Shown: positions 42,420 to 53,225, counted from the stretch's first letter. The stretch: DNA of 64,000 nt from Azorinus chamasolen (GCA_963576725.1 OY755241.1:25270449-25334448), one strand, 5' to 3'. Notes: generated by a model not told the origin, from the letters alone. Numbers and translations are program-made.

Positions 42420-42800
42420 TTTCACACAGGCAGTCAATTTTAGAAGTGTGAATTGTTTTGTGTAGAGACAAGTTATATATGAGGATTTTTTGTGCTCATC
42501 TCTGTCTGTCTCTACTTACATCCTTTTGTAAGTCTAGAAAATCTTGTTTTGCTCACTGGCTTTTAATTATGAACGTAGTCATCAAACTTCATTCAAAGGT
42601 TTTTTTAGGATGAGAAACTATGTACCTTGGTTTTAGTTTTTATATTGGACCAGTTTCACTAGAGTTCTGATATGTGACAAGGTTGTGGAATTGGGAGCAT
42701 CCTTGTCCAATGTTCTTTTATTATGTATAGGTGTGTTTTAGTTTAATTGCTGCCATACTTTGTTGTATGCTTTCTATATATATATTGTTGAATTTTTTTA
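42420..42800. other. Low-repeat stretch, possible 3' UTR
   Basis: About 380 bases without recognised repeats. It may belong to a long MIGA 3' UTR, but no transcript evidence is available. Confidence 0.3.
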
Positions 42801-42809
42801 TCCTTTAAC

Positions 42810-43138
42810 CCCGTCCTTGTTTAATATTCATGTAAGGAATAATGAAATCATGAATATTAATTAGCTGAATTGTTATGATGGCATATGCACACATGATGTT
42901 TTGGCTCTGACAGGCAGAATTTGTAGAATCATATCTGTGTGCATATTATACCATTAACAAACTGGCAGACCCTGGTCAAGCCATCTGATCTGGGTCTACT
43001 ATGTTTGCAAATGCTTAAAAGGTGTTTATATGAAGCAAAGGTTAATTGAAACAATTTAACCCATTCCCTCATATTGACACCTTTTGACGCCTCTCTAAAA
43101 GTCATTTTTTGAAACCATTGTGGTAAATAGAGCATTTC
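42810..43138. mobile_element. P1a remnant and P2 fragment
   Basis: A P1a copy with a shortened hairpin is at about 42810-43043. A P2 left arm (TTAACCCATTCCCTC, GAAACCATTGTGGT) is broken at 43138 by the hairpin that follows. Confidence 0.55.
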
Positions 43139-43211
43139 GAGGGCTTGGTGCAAAACTATTGTAACTCCTTCACTTTGTGAAGGAGTTACAATAGTTTTTC
43201 ACCAAGCCCTC
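43139..43211. repeat. Isolated 73-nt near-perfect hairpin
   Basis: GAGGGCTTGGTG, AAAACTATTGTAACTCC, TTCAC against GTGAAGGAGTTACAATAG, CACCAAGCCCTC. One mismatch in about 35 paired bases and a 3-base loop. The sequence is unlike every other family here. It could be a tiny foldback or a hairpin RNA; expression is unknown. Confidence 0.7.
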
Positions 43212-43475
43212 AATTTGCTGGTGATTCAATGAGTTACTCAGTGCATCTGGACTCAAAGTGTTTTCAAAGTGTATCACAGTTTTGACCATGGCAGTCATGG
43301 AGTTAATTAGAGGTTGTGGAAAATACTCATACAATTACATGTATATGATTATGAAAAGAAAGAAACCTGTGTTATACAGTAGAAAGTGTCTTAACCCTTA
43401 ACATCATGAATATTAATGAAAGAAACAATGACATGATGAATATTTAATTACGGGAGTTTTATACATGTATTGACA

Positions 43476-43685
43476 TACAGTAAAAAACCCTCAAATGCGA
43501 CCACCAAATAGGGGCATAATTCACAGTGGCAAAGGCAGGTGGTACCTTAATGCAGGACAAAAGTTATGCAGAAAGCTTCTATAGGAGCTTTCTGCATAAC
43601 TTTTGTCCTGCATTAAGCAACCACCTGCTTATGAAAACAGCCATGTTTGTTCATTAAGTGGTCACATTAGAGGGGTTTCACTGTA
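43476..43685. mobile_element. G2/G3-type foldback element
   Basis: TACAGTAAAAAACCCTC to GAGGGGTTTCACTGTA. Core AAGCTTCTATAGGAGCTTTC, arms GCAGGTGGTACCTTAATGC / GCATTAAGCAACCACCTGC. Confidence 0.82.
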
Positions 43686-43689
43686 CGTA

Positions 43690-44408
43690 CATGCGAATCT
43701 TTGATATTGGTAGAAACATAAACAGAGCAGACCCTAGATCATTCTACAGAAGTCATCTCATCTGGGTCTACTCTGTTTTCAAAGGCATATGGAGTAAAGG
43801 GTTAAGTGACAATTATAAATTCTTGGTTTTTAAGACAGATGGTAGATTACTGCAGGTTGCAATTGCTTAATGCACATCCTATTGGAGCAGCCTGCATTAA
43901 ACAACCATAAGTTTAAAAAAAAGTCCTATTTTCAATAAATGAATGGTCGCTTAAAAAGACAGGTTCATCTGTACAAATATTGTAAACCCAGAACGGACCT
44001 TTAATCTTCATCATTCTTTAAATGATCAGTATTCATGTAAGACATGATTACATGTACATCATGGATACTAATTAGTTATTGTGGTACTGTATAATTATGT
44101 ACACATGGATTTAAATCAGATCCAAATTCCATAAAGAAAACAACAGAACCTGATCAGATGGAAATCAGACAGCTTGGATCCTGTTAAAACATCAAGTCAC
44201 TCAGCATCTTATCTAGATCCAAAGTGTTTGCAAATGCGAGTCAGAATACGTCTTACTTAGCATAATATGGGTTAATCTTTTTAGCTGACTCAGCAAACTG
44301 GAGTTGGCAGAAAATATCTTATATAAATTATAAAATTAGTTTATTTTGATTCTTTTAAACATAATGATCAAGATCTCAAACAGTTTGGATCCTTTAAAAC
44401 TTACCCAA
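43690..44408. other. Degenerate P1, G2 and P3 remnants
   Basis: P1 hairpin at 43722-43780, G2 stub at 43840-43970 and P3-like ATCCAAAGTGTTTGC at 44217. No gene. Confidence 0.35.
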
Positions 44409-44637
44409 TTAACCCTTTCCTCCATAAATACGCCTTTCTACGTCTCTGTAAAAGTCACTTTATGAAACCATTTTGATAAATAGAGCATTTGCTCCTATAG
44501 GAGCAAATGCTCTATATATCACAATGGTTTCAAACTACAGATTTCTAAAATTTTCCTTTTCTCTAGTTAATGCTCCTTTTCAGTAGATTTATTCAAAATG
44601 GATGGATCTAAAAATTTCCTATGGAGGAAAGGGTTAA
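44409..44637. mobile_element. P2 piggyBac-like MITE
   Basis: Bounded by TTAACCCTTTCCTCC and GGAGGAAAGGGTTAA, core ATTTGCTCCTATAGGAGC, outer arms GAAACCATTTTGAT / ATCACAATGGTTTC. Confidence 0.85.
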
Positions 44638-44789
44638 TATTGACAATGTCGTTATTTCTTACATGAATATTCATAAGGTAAAAAGGTTTATATTAGAAGA
44701 CATTTGCTATCAATTAATTTAGCATGTTAAAGGTCGAAAGTATTTCCTTTTGTTATACAGTACAATTTTTAATACCTTATAGATGTTTA

Positions 44790-44817
44790 AATAAATTGAA
44801 ATTGTTGTTGTAATAAA
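44790..44817 (+). terminator. Candidate polyadenylation signals
   Basis: Two AATAAA hexamers (44790-44795 and 44812-44817) in an A/T-rich stretch, followed by a TGTTGTCTTTTTT element. They could end a very long MIGA transcript (7 kb after the stop), but that is speculative. Confidence 0.25.
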
Positions 44818-44869
44818 AATAAAAATATTTAAATTTGTGAAACATCTGTTGTCTTTTTTATGATGTTTT

Positions 44870-45290
44870 ATTCATTATGTCCCTCATATAAACACGTTCA
44901 TGCCTTTGCAACCAGAGTAGACCCAGATTAGACAACTCCTGTAAGAGCTGTCTGATCAGGGTAGGCTTAGTTTGCTTATGATATAATAGACCTGACTCTA
45001 CTGTTTCTACCAATACCAAAGCATCCTGTGTATATAATTGCCTTAATTTCTTACATGTTTAACAGAAGGGGTTAACAGGGATAGGATTAATGGTGTTCAA
45101 CCCTTATCTATGTAATTACACGTAATATGAAAGCAGATAGTAGAATACAGCAGAATGTGTCGTAAGCGGCCATCAAAAAGAGGTCTAATTATGGGTCTGT
45201 AAGGCAAGTGGAAGCTTAATGCAGATAAGAAGTAATGCAGAAAGCTTCTACAGGAGCTTTCTGCATTACTTCTTATCGGGAATCAAAAAT
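44870..45290. mobile_element. P1 remnant and half G2 foldback
   Basis: P1 hairpin at 44905-44975. A G2 element starts at about 45160 (GTAAGCGGCCATCAAAAAG) and stops in its second arm at about 45280 (ATTACTTCTTATC). Confidence 0.5.
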
Positions 45291-45500
45291 GCCATAAAAA
45301 GAGTTTTAAGATGTCATAGCCAGATAAGAGTGAAGATGTTTTATTTTGTCGAAATTGTTTGCCTTGTTTATTTTGCAATAGTTATCTCCCTTCATGAACT
45401 TTTCACTGACAAGCATCAGTACAATAATTATCCTAAATTAGACCCTGATGAGCTGTCATCTAGATCCAGACTGTCTGCAAAGGTAGTTGACAAAAGCATG

Positions 45501-45716
45501 CCTAACCCATTCCCCCATATTGACACCTTTCTATACCTCTGTAAAAGTCACTTTTTGAAATCATTGTGATAAATAGAGCATTTGCTCCAATGGAGCAAAT
45601 GCTTTATTTATCACAATGGTTTCAAAACTATGCAATACTAAAAAGTTTCCTTTTCTCTAGTAAATGCTCCTTTTGGGTAGATTTATTTAAAAAGGTTGGG
45701 TCTAAAAATAGCCTTT
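45501..45716. mobile_element. P2 MITE, ends decayed
   Basis: CTAACCCATTCCCCC at the left and a perfect inner hairpin CATTTGCTCCAATGGAGC. The right end is lost after AAAAATAGCC. Confidence 0.65.
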
Positions 45717-46039
45717 GTGTTAAGGCATTACTATCCATAGAGAGGATTTTGAAACAAAATCAAGTTTCAACTGGACATTCAGAAGAGGTCAGTTTGTTAG
45801 TAACAATTTTCCTTTTGGACCTTAGTGTAAAATAAAAAACAAAAAAAACCCAGTTCAATTCAAATTAATTTTTTTAATAATTTACATATATATTTTCTGT
45901 TCAAACACTTATATATGTATAGAAAATAAACTGTAGACTGTATGGCTCCATCACAGAGATAGGAAAACAAAATGAAATATATAAATACAGGTAGGATAAT
46001 AAAACAAAATATATAATAGTAACAAAACAACTCACTTTC

Positions 46040-46041
<2 letters not shown>

Positions 46042-46098
<57 letters not shown>

Positions 46099-46104
46099 TC
46101 TCTC
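46042..46104. repeat. (CT)n microsatellite
   Basis: About 63 bases of CT with one CA interruption. It is followed by about 320 bases of CT-rich sequence without a gene. Confidence 0.9.
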
Positions 46105-46429
46105 TTTATTTATAACTTTTTCTCTCCTACTGTCTTTTGCCCAATTCTTCCTACATGCTCTCTTACTTTATATATCTGACATTCCTCTACATATTGCATG
46201 TCCATTTCTCACCATTCTGGCCAGGCCTATCGCCCTTTATCACTCTCTCCAGTCTTACACTACTCTTACTCTCTGGAAAACATTAGTTTTCAATAAATGC
46301 TGTCGTAATACTGTTTTGGCTCTCTGTAACTCATTACTCTCTACAAGTTAGATAAATGTCTGCTGTGCTGATTGTTCAACATGGACTTTCAGTCATTTCT
46401 GTTCAACATTGATTTCCATTCATTTCTTT

Positions 46430-46675
46430 TTAACCCTTTTGGTGCCATATTTCTTATTGTCGTGTGTAATCCAATTTTGTTAAATAATTCGGTAAAATAA
46501 AGAGATAAGATAGATAAATGCAAACTTCAAAGAAATAAAGAACAGATAAAGAAATAGAGTTTGAGACAAACAGTGAAGTCCCTGATCAGACGCCGTCTTG
46601 AAAACGCGGCGTCTGATCTGAAACTGCACTATTTGTCGTGGTGCATTTATGCGACATCGGCGGTGAAAGGGTTAA
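46430..46675. mobile_element. P5 MITE (CAGACGCCG hairpin)
   Basis: Bounded by TTAACCCTTTTGGTGCC and GGCGGTGAAAGGGTTAA. The short hairpin CTGATCAGACGCCG / CGGCGTCTGATC is off-centre to the right. The second copy is at 62281-62526. Confidence 0.8.
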
Positions 46676-46981
46676 AACACTTTCAGCATGTAAAACAATT
46701 CGTATCCTGAAGAGACTACAATTACTCCGCTCGTCATATGGGTCCAAAATGTTGCAGTGGTCATCATAGATATCCATATAGCATGATAGGAAAGCTCAGT
46801 TGAATATACTGAAGGGCGGTAATTAGGAAAGACCATGATTTTGTAAAACTTAATAGCTGCAAACATTTTCCCAAGAAACAATAGTTCTATCAACTGACAG
46901 TTGTCCCTTGCTGCCTTTATATGTTTTTTAACACCTAAACTGTTGTTGACATTGTATCTGTGAGTATGGCTGTTGCTTGCC

Positions 46982-47176
46982 CTATAGCTGTGAGTAAGCA
47001 TTCATAAGCCTGGTTGAATTTCTCTCTAGCCACATGCCAAATGTCTGAACGTGTGGATGGAGTTCTAGCGTGTGTTCTAAATGGTAGCGCTGGTCCTTCC
47101 GAAGGAAAAACTCAAACATATTGCCAAAGTCCACCGACCAAGGTTTCCCGAACCCTTTGTAGTCATTAACAGTAAC
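46982..47176 (-). CDS. NMRAL1: NMRAL1 exon 3 (stop codon)
   Basis: Acceptor ATATTCACAG. Encodes VTVNDYKGFGKPWSVDFGNM, FEFFLRKDQRYHLEHTLELH and a tail ending NAYSQL, TAG. It matches the LANMFRFY...LTLRLNP...WLEQH C-terminus of NMRAL1. Confidence 0.9.
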   Translation of the reverse strand, partial: VTVNDYKGFGKPWSVDFGNMFEFFLRKDQRYHLEHTLELHPHVQTFGMWLERNSTRLMNAYSQL

Positions 47177-50100
47177 CTGTGAATATACATGTAACATAAT
47201 ATATATTAACTCCTTACTGAAAATTAGGAATATTTGTACAAATGAAGTTTCTATATACAGAAACTGTAGAATCAGATGATCTATATCATTCTATTATACA
47301 GTAAAACCTCTCCATAACGGCCACTAAATTGTATTGATTATTTGGTATTTAGGGCAGGTAGCCGCTTAAAGCAAGGTAAAGTAAAACAGAACGCTCCTAT
47401 AGGAGCGTTCTGTTTTACTTTCGCCTTACTTTAAGCAGCCACCTGTCTTTAACGCAAATACTTAATGTAATTTAGTGGCCGTTATTGAGAGGTTTTACTG
47501 TATAAGCAAACAGCATAGACCCCTGTCAGGTGATTCCTACATTATCTAGGTGTATCAGTCGTCTCTAACTGGTAAAGGGTTTATCAAGAGTCATCACTGG
47601 CTTGAGCCCTTTTCTCTTTTTGATGCCTTTGCAAACAGAGTGCATTCAGATCATATACCCCCTGTAGAAACTGTCTGTATGCCTATGAAATTACACCGAT
47701 CTGATTCTACAAGTTCTCCCAGTATTTAAACATGCTGTGTTCATGTGCCAGTATAAAAATGCAGCTAATATATATTCCTGGTGTAATTATTTCTTTCATG
47801 ACTATTCTCAGATTCCCTCATATTGACGCCTTTTCACGCCTCTGTAAAAGTCACTTTTTGAACCATTGTGATAAGTAAAGCATTTGCTCCATAGGAGCAA
47901 ATGCTTTTTTATCACAATGGTTTCAAAAAGTGACTTTTACAGAGGTGTCACGGTCTTCTACCTCTGCTTTGGCCACCAGGTGGCACACTTTTATTCCTTT
48001 CACTTGTTTTGTATGCTGCTGTTCGCTATTATCACAATGGTTTTAAAACTACACAATAAAGTTCACCCTTTTGCCAGTAAATGCCCCTTTTCGGTAGATT
48101 TATTCAAATAGGTTCGGTCTGAAAATGAGTCATTTACATGTGGGTGCCTGAAATCTATACCACTTCCTGTGACCTTGCCCTAAAGCGATGGTGACGTACT
48201 GTGAGACTTGCATAAAATGTATCCTACACCATGCTATCATTTTATTAACCCTTTTTTCCACAAATCAGGCATATTAGAACCATCTGACCAGGGTCTGCTC
48301 TGTTTACAAGGTGTTAAAAAGACATCTCTCTCAGGTACATTTGAATGCTGATATCTCAACGCGGAATGGTACATCAGTATTTAACCCATTATCTCATAGG
48401 CTAATTTTTAGATACAACCTCTTTGAATATATCAACCGAAAAGGAGCATTAACTAGAGAAAAGGAAATTTTTAGAAATTTGTAGTTTGAAACCATTGTGA
48501 TAAATAGAGCATTTGCTCCTATAGGAGCAAATGCTCTATTTATCACAATGGTTTCACAAAGTTACTTTTACAAAGTCGTCAATATGAGGGAATGGGTTAA
48601 CCAAGACTCCAGTCAGCATGAAAGTATCTAATTTGCAAAAGGACTTGAATGACAAAAGGTGCAGATCCTGGTCATAAGAGTCTTCTAAGAGCCTGTTGAT
48701 CTGGGTCTGAATAGTTTGTAAATGCCAAAAGTAAAAATATATATATATATAAAAGTGTTCTTACGGGTCTGTCCTTGAAATAAAATGGTCGCAGGTGCCT
48801 GGACATTTCAGCAGCTATTTCCTTGATGGTCAGTTTGGAACCACACAGACTGAGGGTCTTGCCTAGGAAGTGGGGGCCATTCAGAAATACTAGCCTGGAT
48901 ACCTCACCAATGTCCTCCACACTGACCAGGTCCAGGGGCGTCAAGCCCATCGGAATCTCTGAAAGCAACAACATCAATAATTTAGCTAAGAACCAGTGAT
49001 TACCCTTGCACAGATGGTAACTTAACGCAAAACAAAACTGTTCTGTTACTTTGCTCTGTATTAAACCTTTTCACCATAGGTACAGTGAAACCCCTCTAAA
49101 CCGGAATTCTAGTAGAGAAGAATTTAGATACTTTTAGGCAGGTGGCTGCTTCATGCAGGGTGAAAGTCATGCAGAAAGCTCCTCTAGGAGCTTTCTGCAT
49201 GACTTTCACCCAGCATGAAGCAGCCACCTGTCTCCAAGACCGATATTTATACCAAATTTAACGTCCGGTTTAGAGGGGTTTTACTGTACCTCTTTTAACA
49301 CCTATTCAAACATAGTACACATAGATCAGACAGCTCCTATATGAGCTGTCCCATAAGGGTCTGATCTGTTTGCTGATACACCTATTTTTATAATATACAT
49401 GTAGACTAGTTATAAAGGTGAAATGTATGCTATGTAACTTTGAGAAGAATGTGATATACGTTGTTTAGATTTGATAACGGTGACACAAATGTATACACAT
49501 TACCAGACTATGGCCAGTATGTAATATACGTTAACTATATCTACGAAGTATGTAATGTGCGTTACCTAGCTTTGAAAGGGTGAACTTTACGTTACCCAGC
49601 TTTGAGAAGGGTGTAGCTTTGGAAAGGGTATAATAAACGTATAATACGTTACCTAACACGAAATTATTGCCATCCACCCTCCTCGGTTTCAAAACGTCAA
49701 AGAAATTTTCATAGTAACAGGGAACCAGAAATGATGTCAACGGAAGGTTCTTTGACTTGATGTAGTCTTCTACCTCTGCTTTGGCCACCAGGTGGCGCAC
49801 TTCTATTCCTTTCACTCGCGTTGTGTGTTGCTGTGTGCTATAAACAACGTGCGGCACACCTGCCATTACGCATGCGTCGGCTATGTTTTTCCCGCGCTGT
49901 TTTTCAATGTCTATGCAGCTGGGATCGTCAAAGTCAGTATAGGTGACAATGAAGCAGCCGTCGGTATGGTTCAATGCCATCCTAATCTGATTAACATCGT
50001 CTAAATCACACTGGATCACCGCGACACCACTGTCCTTCAGTTCTTCAACTTTCACTTCCTGGTGAATGTCTCTGGTAATGCCTCGCACCACAAAGTTCTC

Positions 50101-50178
50101 CTTGTCCTGTGCGAGCGCACGTGCGACGGCTCCACCCTGGTGACCGGTCGCACCAAATACTGTAATTGTCTTTGGCAT
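46982..50178 (-). CDS. NMRAL1: NmrA-like family protein (NMRAL1/HSCARG), complete, 3 coding exons
   Basis: Family knowledge: a cytosolic NADPH-sensing protein with an SDR-type Rossmann fold but no clear catalytic tetrad; it responds to NADPH level and, in mammals, interacts with argininosuccinate synthase. Exons 49653-50178, 48765-48958 and 46982-47176 give 304 residues (human about 299). The start MPKTITVFGATGHQGGAVAR carries the GxxGxxG dinucleotide motif at residues 9-15. Later segments are GITRDI, VIQCDLDD, GCFIVTYTDFDD, VPHVVYSTQQ, AKAEVEDYIKS, LTSFLVPCYYENFFDVL, PMGLTPLDLVSVEDIGEV and the C-terminal LELHPHVQTFGMWLERN. The ATG is seven bases after an acceptor (AACTGCAG at 50186-50193), so a non-coding first exon is expected, possibly near 60.4 kb. 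The gene is convergent with mitoguardin. A 77-bp piece of its first coding exon is copied into a MITE in intron 2. Confidence 0.93.
47297..47502. mobile_element. G1 pogo-like foldback element
   Basis: TACAGTAAAACCTCTCC to GAGGTTTTACTGTA, with a perfect core AACGCTCCTATAGGAGCGTT. NMRAL1 intron 2. Confidence 0.88.
47812..48130. mobile_element. P2 MITE halves flanking a captured NMRAL1 exon fragment
   Basis: The P2 sequence GATTCCCTCATATTGACGCC, hairpin and GTGACTTTTACAGAGG runs to about 47950. The exon fragment follows (47953-48029). P2 right-half sequence then resumes (TATCACAATGGTTTT, TTTCGGTAGATTTATTCAAA). Confidence 0.8.
47953..48029 (-). pseudogene. 77-bp copy of NMRAL1 coding exon
   Basis: Same length as 49765-49841, with nine mismatches by eye (about 88% identity), several of them CpG to TpG or CpA changes. 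The shared start is GTCTTCTACCTCTGCTTTGG. It corresponds to the codons for HTTRVKGIEVRHLVAKAEVE. It lies inside the same gene's intron 2. Confidence 0.9.
48381..48600. mobile_element. P2 piggyBac-like MITE
   Basis: Bounded by TTAACCCATTATC and GAGGGAATGGGTTAA. Perfect hairpin around ATTTGCTCCTATAGGAGC. It lies 165 bases past the exon 2 donor. Confidence 0.87.
48765..48958 (-). CDS. NMRAL1: NMRAL1 exon 2
   Basis: Acceptor GCTTTCAG, donor CCC|GTAAGA. Encodes EIPMGLTPLDLVSVEDIGEV, SRLVFLNGPHFLGKTLSLCG, SKLTIKEIAAEMSRHL, FYFKDRP. Phase fits exons 1 and 3. Confidence 0.92.
49081..49288. mobile_element. G3 foldback element, best copy
   Basis: TACAGTGAAACCCCTCTAAA to TTTAGAGGGGTTTTACTGTA. Perfect inner palindrome GAAAGCTCCTCTAGGAGCTT with arms GGCAGGTGGCTGCTTCATGC / GCATGAAGCAGCCACCTG. 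Confidence 0.9.
49508..49652 (-). repeat. Degenerate repeats of the NMRAL1 exon 1 donor
   Basis: On the minus strand, after the true TTAG|GTAACG donor, CTGG|GTAACG and CTAG|GTAACG follow at 30-57 base steps, with shared CCCTTTC-AAAGCT in between. A fourth, TTAACG, is weaker. Confidence 0.5.
49653..50178 (-). CDS. NMRAL1: NMRAL1 exon 1 (coding; Rossmann motif)
   Basis: 175 codons plus one base. Start MPKTITVFGATGHQGG, end NNFVL. The donor is TTAG|GTAACG. It holds the whole dinucleotide-binding half of the protein. Bases 49765-49841 are the source of the intronic copy at 47953-48029. Confidence 0.94.
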
Positions 50179-50283
50179 GTCTGACCTGCAGTTGGCAAAG
50201 AAAGTACAATTATACATGTAATAATGGATTGAACGATGGCAAATGAATAAACGTAAGTATTTGCCAACCCCTCCCAAATATAT

Positions 50284-50445
50284 GCAGTCGAACCTGTATT
50301 AATCGACCATAAAAAGAGGTCTAATTATGGATTTGTAAGGCAGGTGGTTGCTTAATGTAGGTCAAACGTAATGCAAGAGCTTTCTGCATTATTTTTAACC
50401 CGCATTAAGCAACAATCTGGTTTTTAAGACCCCTAAATTCGATAA
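50284..50445. mobile_element. G2-type foldback, decayed
   Basis: CAGTCGAACCTGTATTAATC, GGCAGGTGGTTGCTTAATG and inverted GCATTAAGCAACAATCTGG. No perfect core. Confidence 0.6.
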
Positions 50446-50584
50446 ATGAATACCCAAGACATGGCCAGAAAAAATGACCAGGCTAAGGACAAGTCATACA
50501 GTAATCTCACTGTTAAGAATTAAGTCTTCATAAACCGTGGCCTGGGACAATTTTACTAAATTCCGATTCTTTGAAGCGTTTCAG

Positions 50585-50690
50585 AAAGTATTAACTGAAC
50601 ATCAAATAGCTTGGATCCTGATGAAACGCCGAGTTACTCGGCGTCTCTCTCATCTGGCGTCATGCTGTTTGCAAATACCAGCCAGGTCGC
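50585..50690. mobile_element. P3 hairpin, inverted
   Basis: TTGGATCCTGATGAAACGCC with core GCCGAGTTACTCGGC, then TCTCATCTGGCG. The termini are decayed. Confidence 0.55.
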
Positions 50691-50710
50691 AGAGAGAGGG
50701 ATCGGAATAA

Positions 50711-51032
50711 CAGTTGAACTTCGATAGCTCGAATTCGAATAACTCGAACTTCGGAATAACTCGACTAAAAGTTCGGTCCTTCCATAACTTACAATACAGA
50801 ATAACTCTAAGTTTAAATGTATTACTACGCATATCTAGAAACATATGTGGCAGCTTAATGCAAGTCTAAAGTAATGCTGAAAGCTCCTACAAGAGCTTTC
50901 AGCATTACTTTAGATCTGCATTAGCTATGAACTTAAGAAATTGTCCAGATCTGAAATCGGATAACTCGAACTTCTGTTACCTCGAACTAATGTGTATGGT
51001 CCCTTGAAGTTCGAGATATCGAGTTTCAACTG
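50711..51032. mobile_element. G4 foldback (CAGTTGAACTTCGATA)
   Basis: CAGTTGAACTTCGATAGCTC to GAGTTTCAACTG. The inner palindrome GCTGAAAGCTCCTACAAGAG / GCTTTCAGC and the outer TCGAA-rich arms fold. The termini resemble pogo-type elements. Confidence 0.8.
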
Positions 51033-51034
51033 TA

Positions 51035-51860
51035 ACAGTAAAATCTCTCTTACAACAGTCACCTAATAGATGTCTACTTCTGAATCTTATAACCCGGTGG
51101 TAGCTTAACCTAATACCTGATGAATATTTATATCAGAAATGACATAATGATTGTTTGATCATTACATAATCTATATTGGTCCATAAGTAAACACAGAACA
51201 CACAGAGTCTACGGGAGCCGTCTGATCTGGGTCTACTCAGTCTGCAAAGGCACCTGTACCCGGTGAAGACAATTACTAATACTTAGAAATACTTTAAGCA
51301 CACAATGTATATTCATTATGATATCACAACGGAGAGGCTCTATTAAGACGGGTGGGTTAACATATCATTGTTAATTCCTTTGTTGACAAATGCTAAAACG
51401 TAATAAATGGTCGTCAATGTATACTTTTATTTGGAATATAATAGAAATATAATGTACCCAAAAGAAAAGAAAAACGTTTAAGCATTGATACTATTTTTGA
51501 GTAAAATAGCTGCATGCATTTCATTGACTATTTACAAATCATCGAGAATATTCAACTTCTTGTAGCATTTGTGCTAATATGAGATATTTCTCAATTAATG
51601 TCGAGAAATGAAAATATAAAAGAAATTGGCAGGTGTTAAGAAGAGCAGTAATAAACATACACAAAGCTTCATGTATATGAGCGCTTATATAACACTATAA
51701 CTCACCACTCATGTTAGTAAGGGTATTGTATGATTTTCTAACCGTTGGTACGTACATACATTTACTATTGCATCCAGAACATTCTCTGACTACTAACTGA
51801 ACCCGAAATTCAAAACAATATTTATTACATAACACTGCTTGTACCGTTGTCAATATAATG
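51035..51860. other. P1 remnants, then about 550 bases unassigned
   Basis: Weak P1 traces lie at 51110-51270. From 51300 to 51860 no gene, hairpin or repeat is recognised. Confidence 0.4.
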
Positions 51861-51864
51861 AGAT

Positions 51865-51998
51865 AAAGTAAAACCTCTCTGTAATGGCCACTAAAGTGTG
51901 TTAATTAGTTGGTATTTAGGGCAGGTGGCCACCTGCATTCAACACAAAATACTTGATATAATTTAGGTGCTGTTATAGAGTGAGGTTTTATACTGTAC
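51865..51998. mobile_element. G1 foldback, centre deleted
   Basis: AGTAAAACCTCTCTGTAATG, GGCAGGTGGCCACCTGC at the deletion joint, and GAGGTTTTATACTGTA. Confidence 0.75.
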
Positions 51999-51999
51999 A

Positions 52000-52370
52000 C
52001 GTGTAATATAACACGCAAATGTCATTGGAAATATAAATAGGAAAAACGGAGGTTTATGCGTATGCCAAACGCGAAAAATACACTTGACTCGTTAACTACA
52101 TAAATATGACACTCAGCAAGTCCTCGTGTCATATCATTTTAGTTAACTCGTTCGGTAAAATCAATTGTAAACGAACAATCATATAATATCCCCTATCTAT
52201 CTACCGATTTCAGAATGCGACGGGCCGTACGCACGGGTCCTCAGTAACAAAACCTCATACAATAACCGGCGCAATAAGGCGATACAACTGTCACACAAAT
52301 CACGCATTTTCTTACAAGGTAGAACATACACATAGCGATCATACAATGAATACACATGGCGATCTATCAG
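52000..52370. other. Unassigned, CpG-containing
   Basis: No gene or repeat is recognised. It contains GACGGGCCGTACGCACGGG near 52218. Confidence 0.35.
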
Positions 52371-52374
52371 AACA

Positions 52375-52771
52375 GGTGGTTGCTGAATGTAAGATGACAC
52401 TAATGCAGAAAGCTCCTGTAGGAGCTTTCTGTATAACTTTTGACGTACATTAAGTCACCATCTGTATTAAAGCCCAAGAAACAGACTTAATAGTGATGGT
52501 CGTTATCAGCTGGCTACTGCTACAACTGTTTGTACGGCATATGACGTAGTGTTACAGTAGAACCGGTCTTAAGCGGCCATCAAAAAGAGGTCTTATTATG
52601 GGTATATATGTAAGGCAGGTGGTAGTTTACTATATGGCAAAAGTAATGCAAAGAGCTCCTGTAGGAGTACAGGGGCTTTCTGCATTACTTTTGACATGCA
52701 TTAAGCAACCATCTGCTTTTAAACACTCCTATGTTCTATAAATGAATGGCCACTTAGGAAGGTTCTACTGG
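52375..52771. mobile_element. Two G2 foldback elements
   Basis: A partial copy at about 52375-52490 (core AAGCTCCTGTAGGAGCTTTC). A complete one at 52553-52771 (TTACAGTAGAACCGGTC to GGTTCTACTG) carries a duplicated CTCCTGTAGGAG centre. Confidence 0.75.
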
Positions 52772-52824
52772 AATACCGGTAGTTATTTTGTTCATTACAC
52801 GGTCAATACGATAACAGTTATAAT

Positions 52825-53030
52825 AAGTAAAACCTCTCTATAACGGCCACTTAATTGTTTTAATTAGTTGGTATTTAGGGAAGGTTGCTGCTTAAAGCAA
52901 GGTGAAAGTGAAACAGAACGCTCCTATAGGAGCGTTCTGTTTGACTATCACCTTGCTTTAAGCAGCCACCTGCCTTTTATACAAAATACTTGATGTGATT
53001 TAGTGGCCATTAGAGAGAGATTTTACTGTA
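52825..53030. mobile_element. G1 pogo-like foldback element
   Basis: AAGTAAAACCTCTCTATAAC to GAGATTTTACTGTA, perfect core AACGCTCCTATAGGAGCGTT. The left CAGT is eroded. Confidence 0.85.
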
Positions 53031-53039
53031 ATGTCATTC

Positions 53040-53225
53040 TAGGTCACATCTGGAATACTTACTATAATGTAGCACTTACTATAATGTAACACTTACTGTA
53101 ATGAATGTAAAATGTTACTATAGTGTAACACTTACTATAATGTAACATTTACTATAATGTAACACTACTATAATGTAACATTTACTATAATGTAAGTTTT
53201 ACTACAGTGTAACACTGTTTCTATT
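53040..53225. repeat. ACTATAATGTAACACTT tandem repeat
   Basis: About ten copies of a 16-19 bp unit. Confidence 0.85.

Noticed and set aside
42470..42800. Possible extra coding exon in the low-repeat stretch
   Set aside because: No open frame with acceptor and donor in phase; at best untranslated sequence.
49792..50004. 70-codon plus-strand frame
   Set aside because: Antisense of NMRAL1 exon 1.
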